Shown: in pieces, positions 32,142 to 43,903 of the stretch
Layout: every line of letters begins with the position of its first letter
How positions within the stretch are numbered: the stretch's first letter is position 1
Assembly: GCA_022702545.1 (NCBI GenBank)
Contig: JAHRBC010000005.1
Span: forward strand, 248,001-312,000
Source: Phycomyces nitens
Lineage: Eukaryota; Mucoromycota; Mucoromycetes; Mucorales; Phycomycetaceae
Reading direction: 5' to 3'
DNA: 64,000 bases
Notes under the pieces: generated by a model
Database searches by the model: none
What the model was told of the DNA's origin: nothing
Seen by the model: only the letters and a program-made list of their open reading frames with translations
Made by a program: the position numbers and the translations under genes

Positions 32142-33121
32142 CACTGCAAAAATGACCCCAATTTTCATATGTGAAATAAAGTAGGATTCTGAGAAATAGT
32201 GACAATAAAACCTGGGTTCCGATGAAAATTTATCTGAGCTACAGATACATGGGCACATATGGAATGAATTGTTTCCTTCGGCAGACAGAATAGTCTGTGC
32301 GTGGACAATGGTTTCTTTAGTTACCATGAACCCAGAAAACTCAATTAGGATCAATATTTCTTTACATTTCCGATTGTGATCAGTCTATTTCTATTTAAAA
32401 GACAGTGTTTTTGAAAGGTCTTTCGTCTGTCGGCAGTGTGGAGTGTCACTGCCTACCACTGTATGGCAGTTTCTATTGGATATCATATTATGTATTCTAT
32501 TGATATTTCTTGATATAATTGTCCAGAACCATTTTCTCGAGCTTCTTTAAAAGAACAATTTATGGGAAATAGTTTACGAAAAAATTTTATTTGATAAAAA
32601 ATATTTATTTTCTAGTTGGATTGCCTAGTTATCTATTCAAAGCATGGGCTATTCATATATTAACATTATGGATTACCTTTTACAAATGCAATTGAAATGA
32701 GCAAAAACAATTTACAGCAATTGAATATGAAATGGGAATACTACTTGGATATATAATGTGAATCTCTATACTGAAAACAAAACATTGATTAGGTTTATGT
32801 ATTATGTCTTTTACCATTAGAGAGAGAGAAAACTTACTTGAGGCAGATTCAGCATACTTGGTACTGAATTGAAAACAACAAAGATGTTAATAATGTATTA
32901 TGAATAGAGAATATAACAGAGAAGTTATACTTATAATACACTCGCAGAAAGTATGACTAATATTTAAATATAATATTGCAAGATCTATGAGAGTAAGATA
33001 ATAGAATATGAGTGTTAGTCTACATGGGGTTATAGTGTTATTGATTATATATACCATATTATATACTGCTATGGTTCTCAGCCGTGTAAAGTGCGCAGTA
33101 TCTATAATTTATAAATGTTTA
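32142..33121. mobile_element. CACTA-3: left-end remnant inserted in the CACTA-1 accessory gene
   Basis: It starts CACTGCAAAAATGACCCC at 32142, similar to the CACTA-5 end (CACTGCAAAAATACCCCC), directly after TCATGTT of the accessory exon. No genes remain. The minus strand shows micro-exon-like spacing, for example an acceptor TTCAG before TACCAAGTATGC and a donor GTAAGTTTTC near 32830-32880. It is replaced at 33122 by the left end of CACTA-4, and its own right end is not in the window. Confidence 0.6.
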
Positions 33122-33370
33122 CACTGCAAAAAATATACACTTTCATTTAGAGATATTTCAGTGGAATTAAAGGTACAAGTGTATCAAAATTGAACTCAAT
33201 AAACTTTTTTATTTTCAACTGCGCCAGTAGTTTTCAGTCTGTTCTATTGGATAATAAATATGATTTACCTTTTGGTCGTTACATTTGTGTTATAAAAACT
33301 ATAAAAAAAAAGCATATTTTCAAATGGTTACCCTTTCCTGTTAATTTTTTTAAATACAAAACAACTCAAA

Positions 33371-36300
33371 ATGTCTTTTTACTCAAGCAACGAAGTTGAA
33401 TGCAAGTGCTCTGTATGCTCACCAACTGGCAGAACATTCGAGCTGGTATCAGCCCAAACATATTGCAGACATGTTGCTGATGATATTTTGCGAAGATTAC
33501 AAAGACAGGATTCATGTATGTACAGACACAAATAATTTTTTGGCGGAAATTTAATAATATTATATAATATAGCATTGGTCCCTGAAGCAATGGCCATGAA
33601 TGTGAATGGCAATGGCAATGACATGGAGATTGAGACCAACATCATTGTTGAGACTCATGTTGAATATATGTATATAATTTTATTAAAAGCTTTTAACTAA
33701 TTGTTGTCTATAATATTTTGGTTTTATAGCCCATGAAGAAATGCCAAGCTCACCTTTTGCTGAAGTTGACGATGATGCTGAGAGTGTGGAATCCGTGAAT
33801 TCTGATACCTTTGAAGAGGAATATGAGACAATTGAAGGTTAGTAAAATCGCAAAATATGTTAAAAAAATATCAGAGATATTAATTCAATAAATTAAATAG
33901 ACCAATCCTTTGTCTTTGATATGCCAACCAACCCGACCCATCTATTCATTGCCTCCTTTGCTGCGTTCTTCATCTCCAAATACGTTGTCAACTCAGGTGG
34001 TGTCATATTGATCAAGTTCATTAATGAGGTTTTGGCTCAATTTGGGCAATTGTTCCGCCTGCCATTGAGTCTGAATGCCCTCTACAATATGACGGGGTTG
34101 AATTCAGTAACAAAAGGAGTCCAACGTTATGTGGCCTGTGGTGAATGCCACAAGATATATTCCGAGTCCGAGATGGTTCCACAGTGCTGTACTTTCAGAA
34201 AGCTTTCCGGAAATATGTGCGAAAATGAGCTTTTCTTGGGGTCATCCAGTAGCTTGGCTCTACCAAAAAGGGTGTACATGTACAACTCAGTCACAAACAC
34301 CTTGTCTTCTCTCTTCCGCCATCCTGAATTTGAGCGCATGGTCAATCATTGGAGATTCAGACAGCAAGTTCCAGACACACTGTTTGATATCTACGATGGA
34401 GCAAAGTGGGGTGCACTGAAAGACCGAAACGATGAACAATTTGTAGCCCATGAGCGGTCTCTGATGCTCACATTGAATATTGATTGGTTTCAGCCTTTTG
34501 ATGGGGTTGCTTATTCTTGTGGAGCGATCTACCTTTCAATCAATAATTTGCCAAGAGAGGAGAGGTACAAGAAGGAGAACGTAGTACTTGTTGGTTTGAT
34601 GCCAGGTCCGAAAGAAGCAAGAACAAGTGAAATCAATCACTATTTGGCCCCTCTTGTTGTCGAACTCAAGAAATTGTATGGTGGTATCATTATGCCGACC
34701 TTCCATTGTCCTTCTGGTGCTCTTGTTCGTGCAGCTCTTCTTTTGGTTGCTTGTGATATTCCTGCAGCTCGCAAAACATGTGGATTTACATCCCATGCCA
34801 GTACAAACGCCTGCCACAAGTGTAATCGCAGGTTTTCTCGCCTTCCTGGAAATGCTGGAATGGACTATTCTGGGTTCGTCTTCTCAGAGTGGGTGGCTCA
34901 AACAGATATTGAAAACCATCAACATGCTGCTGCCTGGAAGAGTGCGTCAAGTGATACTGAACAGAAGAGGATGGAAAGAGAGAATGGTGTCCGCTGGTCG
35001 GAACTCCATAATCTTGAGTACTTTAATGTAGTCGAGTGCACCATTATTGACCCAATGCATAACCTCTTTCTGGGAACCGCGAAACGTATGATGGAGAAGT
35101 GGATATCAGCTGGCCTGATTACCAATAGACACTTGACAGAAATGCAGCAACAGGCTGAGACCATGGTCCTTCCCCCAGACTTCACACCACTAAGAAAGAA
35201 AATTGGAAAGGATTTTCCTTTCATGAAGGCCGATGAGTGGAGATCTTGGTGCCTGGTATACTCCCCTGTTCTTTTGCTGGGTCGCTTACCACGCGAGAAT
35301 CTGGACAACTGGATGTGCTTTGTGAATGGGTGCAGATACTTGGCAAGACCGAGCATATCCAAAGATGAATTGGCTGAGGCCCACTACTGTCTGGAGTTGT
35401 TTGGCCGTCAATGTCAGAACATATACGGCACAGAATTCATCTCACCTAATATGCATCTGCATCTTCATCTGCAAGAAACGATCCTGAACTTTGGGCCAGT
35501 ATATGGGTACTGGTTATTCAGCTTTGAACGATATAATAGTATCTTGAAAAGCTACTCCACAAATAAGAAAGATGGCTTTGAGGGAACCTTTATGAGAAAG
35601 TACCTTGAGGATATATTCAAAGTTGATCTTGCCCGTGGAATCTTGCCATTTGTTGAAAACGAATCGCACACTTCTTTGATTTCTGAACTTGTCCATATTG
35701 CTCCTGCTGTCACCATCCCCACTACGCCATACATTCCTTTCTCTCCTGCTGGATTCCACCTGAAGAACTTCCTTGACTCTGCCGAACGCAATATATTTGG
35801 TGTCAAAGGCAATGAACCACTGCCACCGTCTGCCTTTCCTCTTGCTCTTGGCAACCACATGCCAATGAAAGAAGAAGAGTATGCCCACCTGCTTGAGTTC
35901 TACCGCACGTCATATGGTGATGATCAAATAAGAGGATATCAAGATGCAGTTTTTGGGGAGACATTCATCAACAACATGATCCAGAAGATTCCTTCCATCA
36001 ATCTTCTTGGCCAGGTTTATAAAAGTTGCAATGGTAGAGCCAACCGCGGATCATATATACAAGCCTTATTTGGTGAGAACAATGACCGTGGGATTAGTGC
36101 CTTCACTGGCCAAATTCAATACCTTTTTGCAAATGCCATCTTTGATCCAAGAACTGGCCAATTTGATCAGCATGTTTTTGCATACATTAAGTGGTACCGG
36201 ACAGCAAGCCAAGATGTAAGAAGTGGACAAGATGTAGAGCTGTGTGAGACGACATTTACCAGAGGCGATTACCAAAACATTCTGCCAGTACACCGTATTC

Positions 36301-36389
36301 TGTTGTCAGTTGCCATTGGAGAGCATATAACAGAAAGTGGAAACATTAAGATGCTCATTGTCCCTTTACTTAGAAAAATATACGCATAA
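33371..36389 (+). CDS. Tnp2-like CACTA transposase of CACTA-4, intact
   Basis: Exon 1 (33371-33515) encodes MSFYSSNEVECKCSVC and a Cys/His pattern. Exons near 33573-33670 and 33730-33837 are acidic (DDDAESVESVNSDTFEEE). The main exon runs 33901-36389. Family motifs present: LTLNIDWFQPFDG, GLMPGPKEA, IDPMHNLFLGTAKRM, NMHLHLHLQETILNFGPVYG and FSFERYNSILK. It ends LLRKIYA. The frame is open throughout, so this copy could be functional. It is clearly diverged from the CACTA-1/2/6 transposases and nearer to CACTA-5 in some blocks (NACHKCNR). Confidence 0.85.
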
Positions 36390-36495
36390 ATATATATATA
36401 ATACCATTTTTTTTACTATCAACATAATCAAAAATATTGGGAATATATGGCTCGGATAAATAAGATAGAGCAAAATAGAACAAAATAGAATATAT

Positions 36496-37733
36496 TTAAT
36501 TATTTTTTACAGCCCATTGAGGGAGTGGGACTGCTAAATCAACAGGCAGTTCAGCTTCTTTCACAGCTGCAACACGCTTCAACAATCGGGCTGCTTTCTT
36601 CTTCAAAGACTGGGAAGCAAAATCATCAACCATGTCCAGGAACTTTTGGAGCTATATTATAATAATTAAGTATATTTAATTTTTAATATAAAGAATAATA
36701 TTTAAATATATATTACCTCATCACTTCTCCAGCTTGGTCGGTAAGCTGTGAGCTGATCTTCACCATCAGTCTCATCATCTGACATTGCGGCCTTTTGCAA
36801 CACCTTGACACAGTCAGACTTTCCCATCTCTCGGTCAATCCGTTCTTTATACTTGGCATATGCACCAGAACGACGTCGAAGAAGCTAGATATTTATTTCA
36901 TCAATTTAAATTAAACTATATTTATTAAAGTGATTGCCCAAAACTTACTGCCACACCACGCTGATGCCTTCTAGATGCTAATCGTTTTTTATCCGCAGCC
37001 TCTGGAGATCTGCGAAACTGACACACCTGATTGCAGAAATGGTTTTTAACCATTCTGGCAAGATTGCTTGTTGCGACCCCAACAGAAGCTTCCTGGTTTC
37101 TCAGGTTGGCAATCAATACCATGGCCAAACCATGGTTGTATCCACCCTTAAAGTAGCTGGTCAGGCACCACCCTGGTTTCGCATCATTTTCAGCTTCTTT
37201 TAAAGGATCAATGTGTTTAAAATCTGGCTTTTTCAAGTAACCATTGATCATTTTCTATGAATAAAGCGTTTAATATATTTACCATCACTATGTTTTCTAA
37301 CAAAACTTACAGATATCTGACGATGTCTTTTTCCAGGAACATGATTCTCCTCCAAAAGGGATCGAAAATCTGGCATCCTCTGGATCTCTACTGCCGTGTT
37401 TTGGCTGACTGGAGTGGTGCTGATGACTGTCTGGGCATCAACAATCTCCTTTACTGTTTGCTCCAAACGGGTGATTAAACCTTTGGAGTCCCCAACAATA
37501 GTCGTAATCATTTTTATTTGATCAGCAAGACTATTGATATTTGCATTGGTTGAACGCAACAAGGTGAGAACAGGATCTTCTAGTCCTTGAAAGTTATGAA
37601 CAACTTCTGGTACTGGGCTAGTAGCAGCAATTAGAGGTGCTTGCATGCTACTATTGTTGGCCATTGCACTACGGGTAATAGCAGCAAACATGGGATTGTT
37701 CACTGAAATTCGGGAGGGGTCAAAGTTGTACAT
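36496..37733 (-). CDS. Accessory protein of CACTA-4 (unknown function, WRSDE-type)
   Basis: Exons on the minus strand: 37311-37733, 36949-37254, 36717-36884 and 36496-36651, each bounded by GT...AG. Exon 1 (MYNFDPSRISVNNPMFAAI) includes a probable coiled coil (NANINSLADQIKMITTIVGD). Exon 2 has NHGLAMVLIANLRNQEASVG and a basic stretch. Exon 3 carries KAAMSDDETDGED and YRPSWRSDE. Exon 4 has LQKFLDMVDDF and ends LPQWAVKNN. The four-exon layout and the exon 3/4 motifs are the same as in CACTA-2, -5 and -6, although sequence identity in exons 1 and 2 is low. Function is unknown. Confidence 0.75.
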
Positions 37734-37979
37734 TTTCTACAAATAAATCAATATCAATTAATATAAATAAATATGCTGGTATATGTATATATACATACAA
37801 GTAAAAAGAGCAAGTAAGAGAGGTTGGTTTGGTTTGTTTGAGATGATATTTAAGAGAATTTTTCTACTTCTTTAATAAGATCAAAACGTCTTTTCAACTC
37901 AGAGAAGTATAAACATTGGATACACAAATTGGCATCTTCTTTTGGATTTTTTGATTTACCAATCATATTTTATTTTACG

Positions 37980-38700
37980 ATCCAGACATCTTGGCCAGAG
38001 TCTTTTTTTTTTCCTTTTTCTCCTTCTTTTCCTCTCTTATTATTTTTGATACTCAATACACGGTAAGTTTTTTTAATATATTTTTTATTTTTACTGACTA
38101 TGAGACTTGATTATAGAGGGTATATTCTCCCTTTGTTTCTACTTGAAAGACCAAACAAGACATGCAAACGTAAGATATCATTATGCCTAGTACAAGTACT
38201 CACCATCTTTCTATACTCTGCTTTCCTATTATCCTTACTTACTCTGGTCTTGGCTCTTGAAAAATATTATGGTAAATATATATAAAATATTATTTTTTGT
38301 TTTACAGTTACTAAATATCTGTTATAGATTCTTTTGGCTCATCTCTCATTTATACTGCCGTGTTGTGGCCGATGATGTAAAGTAAGTTATTTTAAAACAA
38401 GTCTCTTATACTTTCAGCATACATTATACTAACTGTGGTACTTCAAAACAGGACCAAAGAGTATAAAATGTTTGTTATGATACCTGTAAGTACCGCAATA
38501 TATATATTTTACATTTTGATGACTATATTCTAATGGACTCTTTATTCTAGAGTATAAAATATAGCACTGGACAACTCCCTGAGTATACTTCGTTTTGCCC
38601 AAGATCTGGCCGTGAGTATTTATTTACAAATACAAATAGATACAGTAGCTCTAGTAAAGAAATCAATCGTATGATTATAGCCCCCACCTAGAGAATATTT
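37980..38700 (+). other. Putative multi-micro-exon transcript of CACTA-4
   Basis: The plus strand shows a run of plausible splice sites after a pyrimidine-rich stretch: donor ACACG/GTAAG (about 38063), acceptor TTATAG (about 38115), donor CAAAC/GTAAG, a later donor TTATG/GTAAAT, acceptor TTTACAG (about 38308), donor GTAAA/GTAAGTT, acceptor CTTTCAG (about 38420), donor ACCT/GTAAG and acceptor TTCTAG (about 38550). A read-through frame at 38100-38285 encodes a hydrophobic peptide (LPLFLLERPNKTCKRK...). It is conserved in the inverted copy at 63107-63388, so a small membrane or secreted product is possible. Direction is away from the accessory gene, towards the right end. Confidence 0.4.
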
Positions 38701-38749
38701 TTTATGAAACAAATAAAAACAAAATGATTATTCAGCCAAAATGCTTCTT

Positions 38750-38905
38750 TAAAATCTACACTTTCCCCATAATTGTGTATCATGAACTACACTTTCTCCA
38801 TAATCGTGTACCGTAAACTACACTTACTCTCCATTGTCTATTATAAATTAATTAATAAATAATATTATGAAATGGAGAAAGTGTATGTGCTGAGGTGGTA
38901 CCCAA
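38750..38905. repeat. Subterminal repeats near the right end of CACTA-4
   Basis: Three direct units of about 31 bp start with CTACACTTTCCCCATAAT, CTACACTTTCTCCATAAT and CTACACTTACTCTCC (about 38756-38845). An inverted partial copy, GGAGAAAGTGTA, follows near 38875. The left end carries ATACACTTTC close to its terminus. This is typical of CACTA transposase-binding regions. Confidence 0.75.
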
Positions 38906-39200
38906 TTCTTAATCTTTTTTTATAACAAATGAAACTCAAAATGGATTTTACTGACCACATAAGCTTGGAGTACAAGTGTTTACACAGAGTACATATTATG
39001 GATTGTATATGACAGACTAAAGAACTCTATTGTGGTGTGACAGGTAAAGGGTTTCTTTATGATCTCAAGCTTCTTTCTACCCGTTATTATTAAGCTAGGT
39101 ATCATGATGGTAATTAGAGTAAAACCATATAGAAATCAATGATTTAAACATAATATTCCCACTCTTTCTACCCTATGAAACTGTATGCTTTTTGCAGTGA

Positions 39201-40646
39201 TTGACACACCCCACCGACTGGCCTAACTACTATGCCTTCTATCCAGAACAAGTACCACGTGAGGCCAGAGAGATAGTTGAGAAGAACAGGCCCCAGTTCA
39301 CAGTCAAGAATCGTAAGGTGTACCGCAAAGTGAAGTTGAGTGAGGATGAAACTCGTGAGGTCCCATTCCTTCCATTTGCCCACCGAGCCGACATGGTACA
39401 ATTGTGCCACAAGGGTTTTGGTCACTCCGGGTTCTCCACAATGATCGACATATTGAAGCCTCGCCACTGGTGGCCTAACCTCCGTAACGATGTTAAGGAA
39501 TGGCTGAGCGCATGTCAAGAGTGCCAACTCAATGCACGCAAGGATGGTCAACACCATGACGAGATGCACCCCCTCAAAGTACCAGACGCATTCCAAAGGT
39601 GGCATCTGGACTTCATTGGCAGGCTTCCCATGACATTGAAAGGCAACAGGTGGATCTTGGTGGCCGTGGATTACACCACTAATTGGCCCATTGCCCGCGC
39701 AGTTCCTGTTGCATCCGCAGAAGCCGTGGCCGACTTTATCTATGAAGAGATCGTGATGCGTTTTGGTTGCCCAGCTGAGATCCTGACAGACAGAGGCGCC
39801 AATTTCACTAGCAAACTCGTATCAGCTTACCTGAGTCGGATCAAGTCCAACCACTGCCTCACCTCTGCGTTCCACCCCCATACAAACGGTAAATGCGAGC
39901 GATTGAATGGCACCTTGAAGCAAATGCTACGCAAGTACACCAATGGTGCTCTTCATCTCTGGGATAACTTTCTCGCCGCCGTGCTCTGGGCTTGCCGTAT
40001 CCGCACTCACTCAACCACCGGTTACAGCCCGTTCTTCTTGACATATGGCCGACACCCTGTACTACCTGGAGACCCTCAACAGCCATATTTGGATCAAACT
40101 ATCTCAGAGGATCCGCGTGCCATAGCCGACAAAACTGCTGACCAGTTGGAAAACGTTGGTAGGGCCAGAGAAGCCGCCGAACTGTGTATGAAGGTAATGA
40201 GTGCCAAGGACAAGGAAAAATGGGACACCGTGATCAAGAAAGTGTCGTTCGAGGTTGGCGACCATGTCAAACTCACACATGAAGGCCGGTTTGGTTTGGA
40301 ACCAAAGTTCAAGGGCCCCTTCATCGTAATCAACAAGAATGAAAACTTTGGTACGTATCAATTGAAAACCATGGAAGGTAAAACCCTCGCGTCCTGGGTT
40401 CACGTTGATCATCTGTACAAGATCCATGGTAATGCTCCCCAAGATACCTGGTACAACCCGACTGCCTCTCGCTCTGCTTGGCGCGCTGCAATGCGACTTT
40501 TGGACAGTGAAGTCCCCAATGATGCTGTAGACCCCTTGGCCACTCCCGATGACGTTGGTGCTCGTGGACGATCACAAAGCCAGGAGGGGGGTAATGTCAG
40601 AGTTGACATCGGCAACCAAAATCGGCTCTTGATAGGCAACCAGTAA
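39201..40646 (+). pseudogene. Integrase part of Ty3 element C Pol, 5'-truncated
   Basis: The frame is open for 481 codons. It starts within the pol segment equivalent to LTHASDWP of element B; the ATG-like start is accidental. It contains the HHCC zinc finger ending CQECQ (about 39500-39530), the core motifs HLDFIGRLP, LTDRGANF and HPHTNGKCERLNG, and the GPFIV module (about 40315). It ends inside the LTR (IGNQ). Protease, RT and RNase H are missing, so it cannot act alone. Confidence 0.85.
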
Positions 40647-40899
40647 TGGTTGACCTTGTTGGGTAAACGATCAAGACCTTGCCGATTGGTTTCCCTATAT
40701 ATGTTTCTAAATGTCTCAAGCGTCTTAGATTGCGAATATCTCTTAAGTATATTCTACTGGACAATAGCCATCTAAGACATATTAACGTAGCTATACATTT
40801 AGCCATAAATCTAATTACATTTTATATAAATAGTAAAAGGATTTGTATCAATAAAAAGCCATCTATCGATTACCTAAAAACTATTCTTTGAACTTGACA
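40595..40899 (+). repeat. 3' LTR of element C, 305 bp
   Basis: TGTCAGAGTTGACA...GAACTTGACA, with a TATATAAATAG motif (about 40822) and ATCAATAAAAAGCC (about 40847) as probable promoter and poly(A) signals. It is the same type as the inverted fragment at 1-223. Confidence 0.85.
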
Positions 40900-41089
40900 A
40901 TCTCCAGTGGTATTGATTCTGTGACTTAGTTACAAGTGCCAGAAAAGAAATACCAGATCAATACCTGACAATAATAAAAAGTATCTTTTATCCTCTCTTT
41001 GATTTTACGTATACTCCTGTTTCCCCAGTGGGATTAACCTTTTGGCTTTGTTATAGTAAAAGGAAGACCATCCCAGATCAGGAATGACA
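40900..41089 (+). repeat. Remnant of an A-type LTR on the 3' side of tRNA-Ala
   Basis: It shares the block AGTATCTTTTATCCTCTCT with the element A LTR (5100 region) and ends CCCAGATCAGGAATGACA at 41089, like the relic at 10621-10650. It is 51 bp from the tRNA-Ala 3' end. Confidence 0.6.
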
Positions 41090-41140
41090 TTTTTTCCCTG
41101 TAGTGAAGTGATGACAAAAATATACTAAACGTAAGAATAT

Positions 41141-41212
41141 GGAGAAGCTGGGCGTCGATCCCAGTGCCTCTCGCATGCTAAGCGAGCGCTCTACCATTTG
41201 AGCTACATCCCC
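41141..41212 (-). tRNA. tRNA-Ala (AGC anticodon)
   Basis: The minus strand reads GGGGATGTAGCTCAAATGG (acceptor and A box), an anticodon arm CTCGC TTAGCAT GCGAG giving AGC (alanine), and a T arm CTGGGATCGACGCCCAG. The acceptor 3' strand CTTCTCC pairs with GGGGATG apart from one T-T mismatch and one G-T pair. The discriminator is A. A TTTTT run on the minus strand lies at about 41116-41120, some 20 bases past the end. No intron. Confidence 0.93.
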
Positions 41213-41220
41213 AGGGATTA

Positions 41221-41897
41221 TGACACGTGTGTTGTGGGCAGCTTTGGTTTCGACCATGAAGCCGGACCAAGGGCCCGGAAAAGGCCTAGGAGGGGTCGGA
41301 GGCCGGACCAGTCCGAAGAAGAAGTCCGAGCCGAGTAAGGATGGCCGATCCCCGAGTTTCTTTATTTCTCTTTCTTTTCAATTTTTCTTTATTTTATTTT
41401 ATCACATTTTATTATTTCCTTTTTATACTCTTTCCTTTTATATTTCCTTTGTGAATCCTTTCTCACTTTCTTGCAGGATTGCACCATTCTGTACTTCTTT
41501 AGTTTATTTCCCCTACTTCTTTGTCTTACCCCTTTCTTTACTATGTTATAGTATTTTTTTTTATTATATTTTCCTTTGGCCTTGATGGCATCATTTTATT
41601 ATTTTATTATTTCATTTTTCGGTTATTCTTTTAGTTATTTTCTTTGTCTATAAAAGACATTCTTTTCTAATGAATAAATATTATCAGTCAGTTTTACGAT
41701 CAATTTTACGGTTATTTTATTCTTTTGAGTTTAAGCTCTCGATCTCTGAAGAGCAGTTATATTTTGCCCGGTCATTTTGGGGATATTTCTGTTGAGTTTC
41801 GTTAGTCTTTTACTGGTTCTTTCATTGTTTCTTTTATATATTTTATTTGTCGCCCGTTCGGTTACCATACACAACCATACAAACACATCACGCGTCA
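41221..41897 (+). repeat. Solo-LTR-like unit 5, 677 bp
   Basis: TGACACGTGTGTTGTGGGC...CATCACGCGTCA, starting 8 bp upstream of the tRNA-Ala 5' end. It is flanked by ATTA on both sides (41217-41220 and 41898-41901), a clean 4-bp duplication. It contains TATAAAAGACATTC (about 41649) and GAATAAATATT (about 41671). It is the same subfamily as unit 10. Confidence 0.8.
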
Positions 41898-41901
41898 ATT
41901 A

Positions 41902-42451
41902 TGTCACGTGTGTAGTGGAGTTATCGGCCGTCGACCAGAAACACCCTTTTTGAGCCTGCTTTGAGTCACCTTTTCTATATATAGTAACCCTTCTTGTTTG
42001 TCACACTTGTATTTCCATTTATATCCTCTATTATCACACATCTTCCAGCCCAATTCCAGTAGAAACCATATCACTTTTCCTTTCCCTTTCTTGTCTTTTT
42101 CGAACTGCGCAATCCCAAAAATCGGTTGCTGATTATCTTCTTTTTTTTTCTTCTTCAAGATCTCTCCTCATGTCAACCCATCTTGCTAAGCAACGCCCAG
42201 CTGCAATGACTAATCACCCCTAGCAACCATGACTGTCACTTAGAAACTAACAATAGCTCCAAGAAGTAGTATTTAAAGAAGTCCAAATTCAAGTCAAATA
42301 AACATCCAATTCTACTCTTTTGTTTTCTTTTTCGTTTTGTCTTGCCTCACTTCTAAAGTCTGCCGATATTCTTTGAGATCTGGAGGAAGCATCGCTATTA
42401 CAATTGGTATTTTGGCTCAATACACTACAACCGCTCACACAACACTTGACA
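41902..42451 (+). repeat. Solo-LTR-like unit 6, 550 bp
   Basis: TGTCACGTGTGTAGTGGAG...ACACTTGACA, flanked by ATTA at 41898-41901 and 42452-42455. It contains GTATTTAAAGAAG (about 42269) and CAAATAAACATCC (about 42295). It is the most diverged of the stack. Confidence 0.7.
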
Positions 42452-42457
42452 ATTATT

Positions 42458-43209
42458 TGACACGTGTGTTATGAACAAGTTCGGTTTTGACCATGAAGCC
42501 GGACCAAGGGCCTGGACATAGACGTAGGAGGGGTCGGTGGCCGGACAAGTCCGAGTAAGAAGTCTGAGCCGAGTGAGTTGGGCGGGTTTCCGGTGAGGTG
42601 ACGTTGGCTGGGCGATCCCCAAGTTTCTATATTTTTCTTTCTTCCCAGTCTTTTCCCGTTTTTATTTTATCACATTTATTTATTTCCTTTTTTATATTAT
42701 TTCCTTTCCTATTTCTTTTGTGAATCCTTGACACCTTCTTGCAGGATTGCACCATTTTACACCTCTTTAAACAATTGTTTTTGTACAATGTACTTCTTCC
42801 ATTTTTACCTTTATTATTTTTACAATATTTTTATACTATACTTTATCACACTTGTCTAGAATTACATCATTTTATTCACTTATTTCTTTATTCTTTGTTT
42901 TACCTTGACTGCGATGGCACAATTCCATCCATTTATTTTATTATTTTCAGTTATTCTTTTTCGATTCTGAATCTCTATAAAAGACATTCAGTTTTCAATC
43001 AATAAAAGATATCTTTCGTTGGGTTTAATACCGGTTCTATTTTATTTTATTTGTACTTTTCGATCTCTGAAGAGCAGTGATATTTTGCCCAGTTACATTT
43101 TGGGAATATACTGTTGAGTTTCATTAGTCATTTTCTTTATCTTTATTATCGTTTTATTATTTGCCGTCGTTCGTCACTATACACAACCGTATACACACAT
43201 CACGCGTCA
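42458..43209 (+). repeat. Solo-LTR-like unit 7, 752 bp
   Basis: TGACACGTGTGTTATGAAC...CATCACGCGTCA, with CTATAAAAGACATTC (about 42975) and CAATAAAAGATAT (about 42998). Confidence 0.75.
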
Positions 43210-43212
43210 TAT

Positions 43213-43871
43213 TGACACGGTTGTGGTGGGGTGATCATCAAATCCCCAAATCTCGCCTTGGTCCGACCAGTCCGGCCAGTCCGACCGAAGGGCCCAGGAG
43301 CTTGGTCTGGTCCGCGTGGTCGGAAGGTGGAAGGCCGGCATGGAAAGCCTGGCCTAAGTCACGGAGCACGTGACATTGGAAATTGGTGCCTTGGGTAGTT
43401 GAGAGGGTCGGTAAGCCTGTCGCATTTTCCCGCCAAACCTTATTCGTGTACGCATGTACACGAAAAATTGCAAGTGATGTTTTTACCTCGTTCTTTGTAC
43501 AAACTTGCGTTTACACTTCTCACCTCAATCTTCTGTCAACATCTATCACATTTAAACAACCACTTCTTTACATTTCCTCTTTTGTCATTCGTTGGAAATC
43601 GCCAACCAACATCTTGTCTCTTTTATTTCTCTTTTCTCTTTCTCTGATTTGCGGATCCGTACTATTCACATCTAGTTTTACTATTTTCCTTTCTTCTTAT
43701 TTCTTCTTATCCAAATCTCTTATTATTATTTTACTATCCTCTTGTTTTTCCCAACAAATGACTCATTCATTATGTTGTGGTTTTTTCCTTATTTTATTTT
43801 CTCATATTTTTATTTAAAAGGATGGTCTATAAAAGACACCTTATTTTCAATCAATAAACAACATCTATTCT
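43213..43871 (+). repeat. Solo-LTR-like unit 8, left part
   Basis: TGACACGGTTGTGGTGGGG... matches unit 2 closely. It is interrupted at 43872 by CACTA-5, right after CAATAAACAACATCTATTCT. The right part is 50034-50203; the two parts minus the TCT duplication total 826 bp, the same as unit 2. Confidence 0.8.
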
Positions 43872-43903
43872 CACTGCAAAAATACCCCCGATTCCCATAT
43901 GTG
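43872..43903 (+). repeat. Left inverted repeat of CACTA-5
   Basis: 32 bases, identical to the reverse complement of 50002-50033. Confidence 0.95.

Larger units (their letters stand above)
33122..39199. mobile_element. CACTA-4: two-gene element with open genes but unmatched flanks
   Basis: The left end is CACTGCAAAAAATATACAC at 33122. The right end, read inward from 39199, is CACTGCAAAAAGCATACAG. Eleven identical bases are followed by a mostly matching stretch. It holds a transposase (plus, 33371-36389), a convergent accessory gene (minus, 36496-37733), a plus-strand micro-exon region and subterminal repeats near the right end. The flanking triplets are TTA and ATT, not a duplication. The left flank is CACTA-3, whereas the right flank is in the middle of a Ty3 pol gene. 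Confidence 0.8.
39200..40899 (+). mobile_element. Ty3/gypsy element C, 5'-truncated at the CACTA-4 end
   Basis: Only the part from the RNase H/integrase linker to the 3' LTR remains. It begins exactly at the right end of CACTA-4. A purine tract (GGAGGGGGG, about 40582-40590) precedes the 305-bp LTR. Its sequence is close to element B, including the pol tail and the LTR start TGTCAGAGTTGACA. Confidence 0.85.

Noticed and set aside
40905..40915. CTCCAGTGG as a possible right end for CACTA-1
   Set aside because: It lies in old LTR sequence, the bases inward do not match the left end at 14814, and no GTC duplication follows.
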